NCBI GenBank assembly: GCA_964019165.1
Contig: OZ025268.1
Coordinates: 960,001 to 1,024,000, forward strand
Direction of reading: 5' to 3'
Origin: Mastigias papua
Taxonomy: Eukaryota > Cnidaria > Scyphozoa > Rhizostomeae > Mastigiidae
DNA length: 64,000 nucleotides
Shown in pieces: positions 61,081-64,000 of the stretch; within the stretch, counting starts at the first letter, position 1; every line of letters starts with the position of its first letter. The position numbers were made by a program, and so were the translations under genes. Under the pieces are notes generated by a model that saw only the letters and a list, made by a program, of their open reading frames with translations, was not told where the DNA came from and did no database searches.

Positions 61081-61127
61081 AACTTAGTGTTTTAACAAAT
61101 ATGGCTCATTTTCATCACTTATCAATG
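61081..61127 (+). repeat. Degenerate terminal monomer of the satellite array
   Basis: After 61080 the sequence keeps recognisable pieces (ATGGCTCATTTTCATCACTT) with several substitutions and then loses similarity. This is a decayed edge monomer, as expected at the border of an array homogenised by unequal exchange. Confidence 0.75.
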
Positions 61128-61414
61128 TATTAAGGTTAAAGTTGTTTATGTGGGATAAAGGTAGTAAGTTTGTTAATAATCTGGTCAAACGAAAGTACAT
61201 ATCCTTTAAACTGTTGCCAGTGATAATGATTCTAAGATATATTATGAGTGGTATGTGTGATGAAGTTGTTGTAACAGCCAAATTAACAAGCTTTTGAAAT
61301 CAACAGGTAATTATGACAAGGTGATTTCGTGCACATAATCGTGAAACCATGCAGGTTTGTCGCAGATTCTGGGGTTCTTGTCTTACTAGCAATGTCTTAA
61401 ATATCTCTTTGTAG

Positions 61415-61674
61415 CGTTCTCTAGTGTGGAAGATATTGCAAGTTCTCTTGAGAAAGGCACATCGTCAGGAGCATTGCTTGATAGTTATGTCGCTGGTTTC
61501 TATCAAAACCTCTTCAAAAAATTCAGACTGAATGACTTGAAAGAGGACTTTTTCAACTACGGATTTGTTCTTATGCCATCGGTTGTTAAGTATGAAAGGT
61601 GCTATAGAAATTATTTGGCGTCGACACAGGACGAGTTGTTCAGTACCGTTTCACAAAATATAATTCCACTAAAG
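61415..61674 (+). CDS. Exon 7: main part of the S2 lobe
   Basis: Acceptor CTCTTTGTAG, donor GTTAGT; enters in phase 1 (joint codon CCG, Pro263) and leaves in phase 0. Residues 264-349. VEDIASSLEKG is followed by ALLDSYV, the conserved 'A-x-L-x-D/E-S' segment. Asp285 (61480-61482) takes the place of the acidic residue that binds the ligand alpha-amino group. Later come NYGFVLMPSV, matching the S2 strand that runs 'Y-G-(I/F)-x-x-(P)', and a long helix. Exon 7 fits exon 6 in frame although they are 36.9 kb apart. Confidence 0.88.
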
Positions 61675-62413
<739 letters not shown>

Positions 62414-62414
62414 A

Positions 62415-62534
62415 AGTCAAAGCCGCACTAACTTAGTATATAAATAAAACATAGAGAATTCAAAAATATACTTTCTTCTGTTGTAAACGTTTCGATATAT
62501 TATCAAATCGTATGTATATATGATATTATCATAT

Positions 62535-62614
<80 letters not shown>

Positions 62615-62920
62615 AATAAGCCAAAAATACACTTGTCTATCTAGCATCTATTCTTCCTTTCTTCACACTTTCTTACTTCACAGCTTCAGCCCTCCCCATA
62701 TGGTGACTTCTTAATATATCATGAGGTGTTAATAGGTAGGTCCCCTTAGATAATACCCATTGTAACCCAATTGTTATGTAGGCAATTTAAGCGGCCCAAT
62801 GTCATTGTAAGTTTACTACTGATAAAGATTTTAATCGAAACGTTTACATACAGACAAGTGTATTTTTGGCTTATTCTCTTTATGCATTTTATATACTTAG
62901 TGGTTGCGGCTTAGAATTAG
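62415..62920. repeat. Inverted-repeat (foldback) element in intron 7
   Basis: The arm at about 62419-62512 is repeated inverted at about 62825-62916. Shared blocks include AAGCCGCA, TAAGTATATAA, CAAAAATAYAC and GTAAACGTTTCGAT. A further inverted copy of the AAGTGTATTTTTGGCTTATT block lies at 62611-62638. A (TA)n tract lies inside the element and others flank both sides. It is probably a non-autonomous transposon or a retroelement end structure; the family was not recognised. Confidence 0.6.
62531..62611. repeat. (CATA)n(TA)n microsatellite inside the foldback element
   Basis: About six CATA units followed by roughly 25 TA units. Confidence 0.95.
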
Positions 62921-62928
62921 TTTTTTTG

Positions 62929-62962
62929 CATATATATAAATATAAATATATATATATGTATG

Positions 62963-63046
<84 letters not shown>

Positions 63047-63062
63047 GATAAATATATATAGT
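62929..63062. repeat. (TA)n microsatellite with interruptions
   Basis: A TA-rich tract with ATAAATA and TATGTATG interruptions at its left end, directly after the foldback element and about 115 bp before exon 8. Confidence 0.95.
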
Positions 63063-63178
63063 GTATTTATTCAATTGTCGTTGTGTGTATATGTGAGCGT
63101 TCTATAAAGTTTATTATCAACGTCTACTCAATTTGTAAAAAACTAAGTGTGAAGACAAGATGCGATTTTTGTCGATAG

Positions 63179-63347
63179 AAAACGAGGAGTGAGAGCAGAG
63201 CTGAAGAAATGTCGATGAGCATCTTCAATTCTAGTGATCTTAGATTGAACCTGTCAGTTCCATTTCTATTTGTGTTTGTTGTGTTGGTATTTGGTCTTTG
63301 CTTCCTCAAACAGAGAGCAAAATGCCATCGAGAGCAAATTTGCCAAG
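63179..63347 (+). CDS. Exon 8: linker and transmembrane helix M4
   Basis: Donor GTAAAA at 63348, leaving in phase 1. The acceptor chosen (TTTTTGTCGATAG, exon from 63179) keeps phase 0 and follows a pyrimidine-rich stretch. A second AG in the same phase (exon from 63194) would remove five residues. Residues 350-405: a charged helix end, then NSSDLRLNLS (a likely glycosylation sequon at Asn366), the M4 helix at about 374-392 (VPFLFVFVVLVFGLCFL), and basic residues KQRAKCHR on the inside. M4 is present in animal glutamate receptors and absent from bacterial GluR0. Confidence 0.75.
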
Positions 63348-63828
63348 GTAAAAATCACAATTCTCATTGTTTTCCTTACATTATATTTGAATGGTCGGCT
63401 GGTACTACAGAACTTTACTACAGCTCGAAAAAGCGGGAATTGTGCGACGAAAAAACTTAACAGTATACTTAAAGAACGTTCCCACTTTTTCGAGCTATAC
63501 ATTATATTTCTACAAAAGCTATTGTTATTAGATTTGTTTATCATAATTGCTTAACATGGTTCAATATTTTGATTTCCAAAGAAAACAACTTCTTTCCCAA
63601 GCATACACCCTATTTCAGCTTCTCTCTGCTAACACATGCTACTTTCTCGTCATTCATCTCTTACGACTTCTTATAAGCAACTCATTTATACGCAACTGAA
63701 CGTGATTATAAAAAAAATTAAGCAACTTCAGTTCTGTACAGATGTGTGCATAAGCAACCACAAAAAAACTACTTGTGTGCTATAATAAAAAGCCCCTGTC
63801 TATGTAAATTCGTATGATTCAATTTCAG

Positions 63829-64000
63829 CAGGAAATGGCGGCTATGAACAAGAGAATAGTTTGAGGCTTTTACGTGAAAACCATCAACGAGATGTCATTC
63901 AGTGTCTACTAACTATGAAAGCGGAAACTGAAACACTCTACGAACTATGCAGTAAAATTTCTTTAAATACGGAGAGTGCAGCACGGTTCATGACGAATGA
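63829..64000 (+). CDS. Exon 9: cytoplasmic tail, open at the window edge
   Basis: The acceptor ends CAGCAG, a tandem NAGNAG site. Use of the first AG adds an Ala (codon 406), use of the second omits it; both keep the frame. The encoded residues are hydrophilic and helix-prone (RLLRENHQRDVIQCLLTMK), without a domain I recognise. The frame is still open at 64000, so the C-terminus and 3' end lie outside. Confidence 0.75.

Noticed and set aside
24849..61095. Hundreds of overlapping plus-strand open frames of 64-246 codons with near-identical peptides
   Set aside because: They are translations of the 107/108-bp satellite in rotating frames. The unit has few stops and its length is not a multiple of three; no start context, splice structure or known domain supports coding.
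63194..63208. Alternative acceptor for exon 8 at 63194
   Set aside because: It keeps the phase but lacks a pyrimidine tract. The acceptor ending at 63178 is better placed, though this choice remains uncertain.

Overview
The window is metazoan nuclear DNA: AT-rich, with spliced genes (GT..AG introns), a Ty3/gypsy LTR retrotransposon, a CR1/L2-group LINE, several inverted-repeat elements of MITE type, long (AT)n tracts and a very large satellite array. The gene and transposon types suggest a marine invertebrate, most likely a cnidarian such as an anthozoan. That assignment is inference; no rRNA or mitochondrial marker is present.

Layout. Positions 1-2360 hold no recognised gene, but include an 824-bp MITE-like element (945-1768) with inverted ends and a TTA duplication. 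At 2367-2634 (minus strand) lies the first coding exon of a short-chain dehydrogenase (RDH8/17-beta-HSD1 type); the rest of that gene is off the left edge. From 5680 to the right edge runs one gene on the plus strand that I assembled by hand from nine phase-compatible exons: 5680-5728, 13803-14096, 19049-19191, 22417-22496, 23810-23966, 24464-24527, 61415-61674, 63179-63347 and 63829-64000 (open). Its product has a signal peptide, a split bilobed ligand-binding domain (S1 and S2), and a pore of M1, P-loop and M3 followed by M4. The P-loop reads TTVGYGD. This is an ionotropic-glutamate-receptor-like subunit with a potassium-channel selectivity filter and no amino-terminal domain.

The introns of this gene are full of mobile and repeated DNA. 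Intron 1 holds an intact, very young, antisense Ty3/gypsy element (8627-13065; identical 116-bp LTRs, 5-bp target duplication ATAGA, one 1364-codon gag-pol frame) and a long inverted repeat (13168-13606). Intron 2 holds a 5'-truncated, frameshifted LINE (about 15080-17068). Introns 3 and 4 hold small foldback elements. Intron 6 is 36.9 kb long and consists almost entirely of about 338 head-to-tail copies of a 107/108-bp satellite (24849-61080). Intron 7 holds TA microsatellites and a foldback element.

The most notable items are the chimeric-looking receptor/K+ channel gene, and the 36-kb satellite inside one intron of it. Each satellite monomer carries two adjacent 14-bp palindromes, and the array is a mosaic of local multi-monomer duplications. 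The many short reading frames across the array are by-products of a stop-poor repeat whose length is not a multiple of three; they are not genes.
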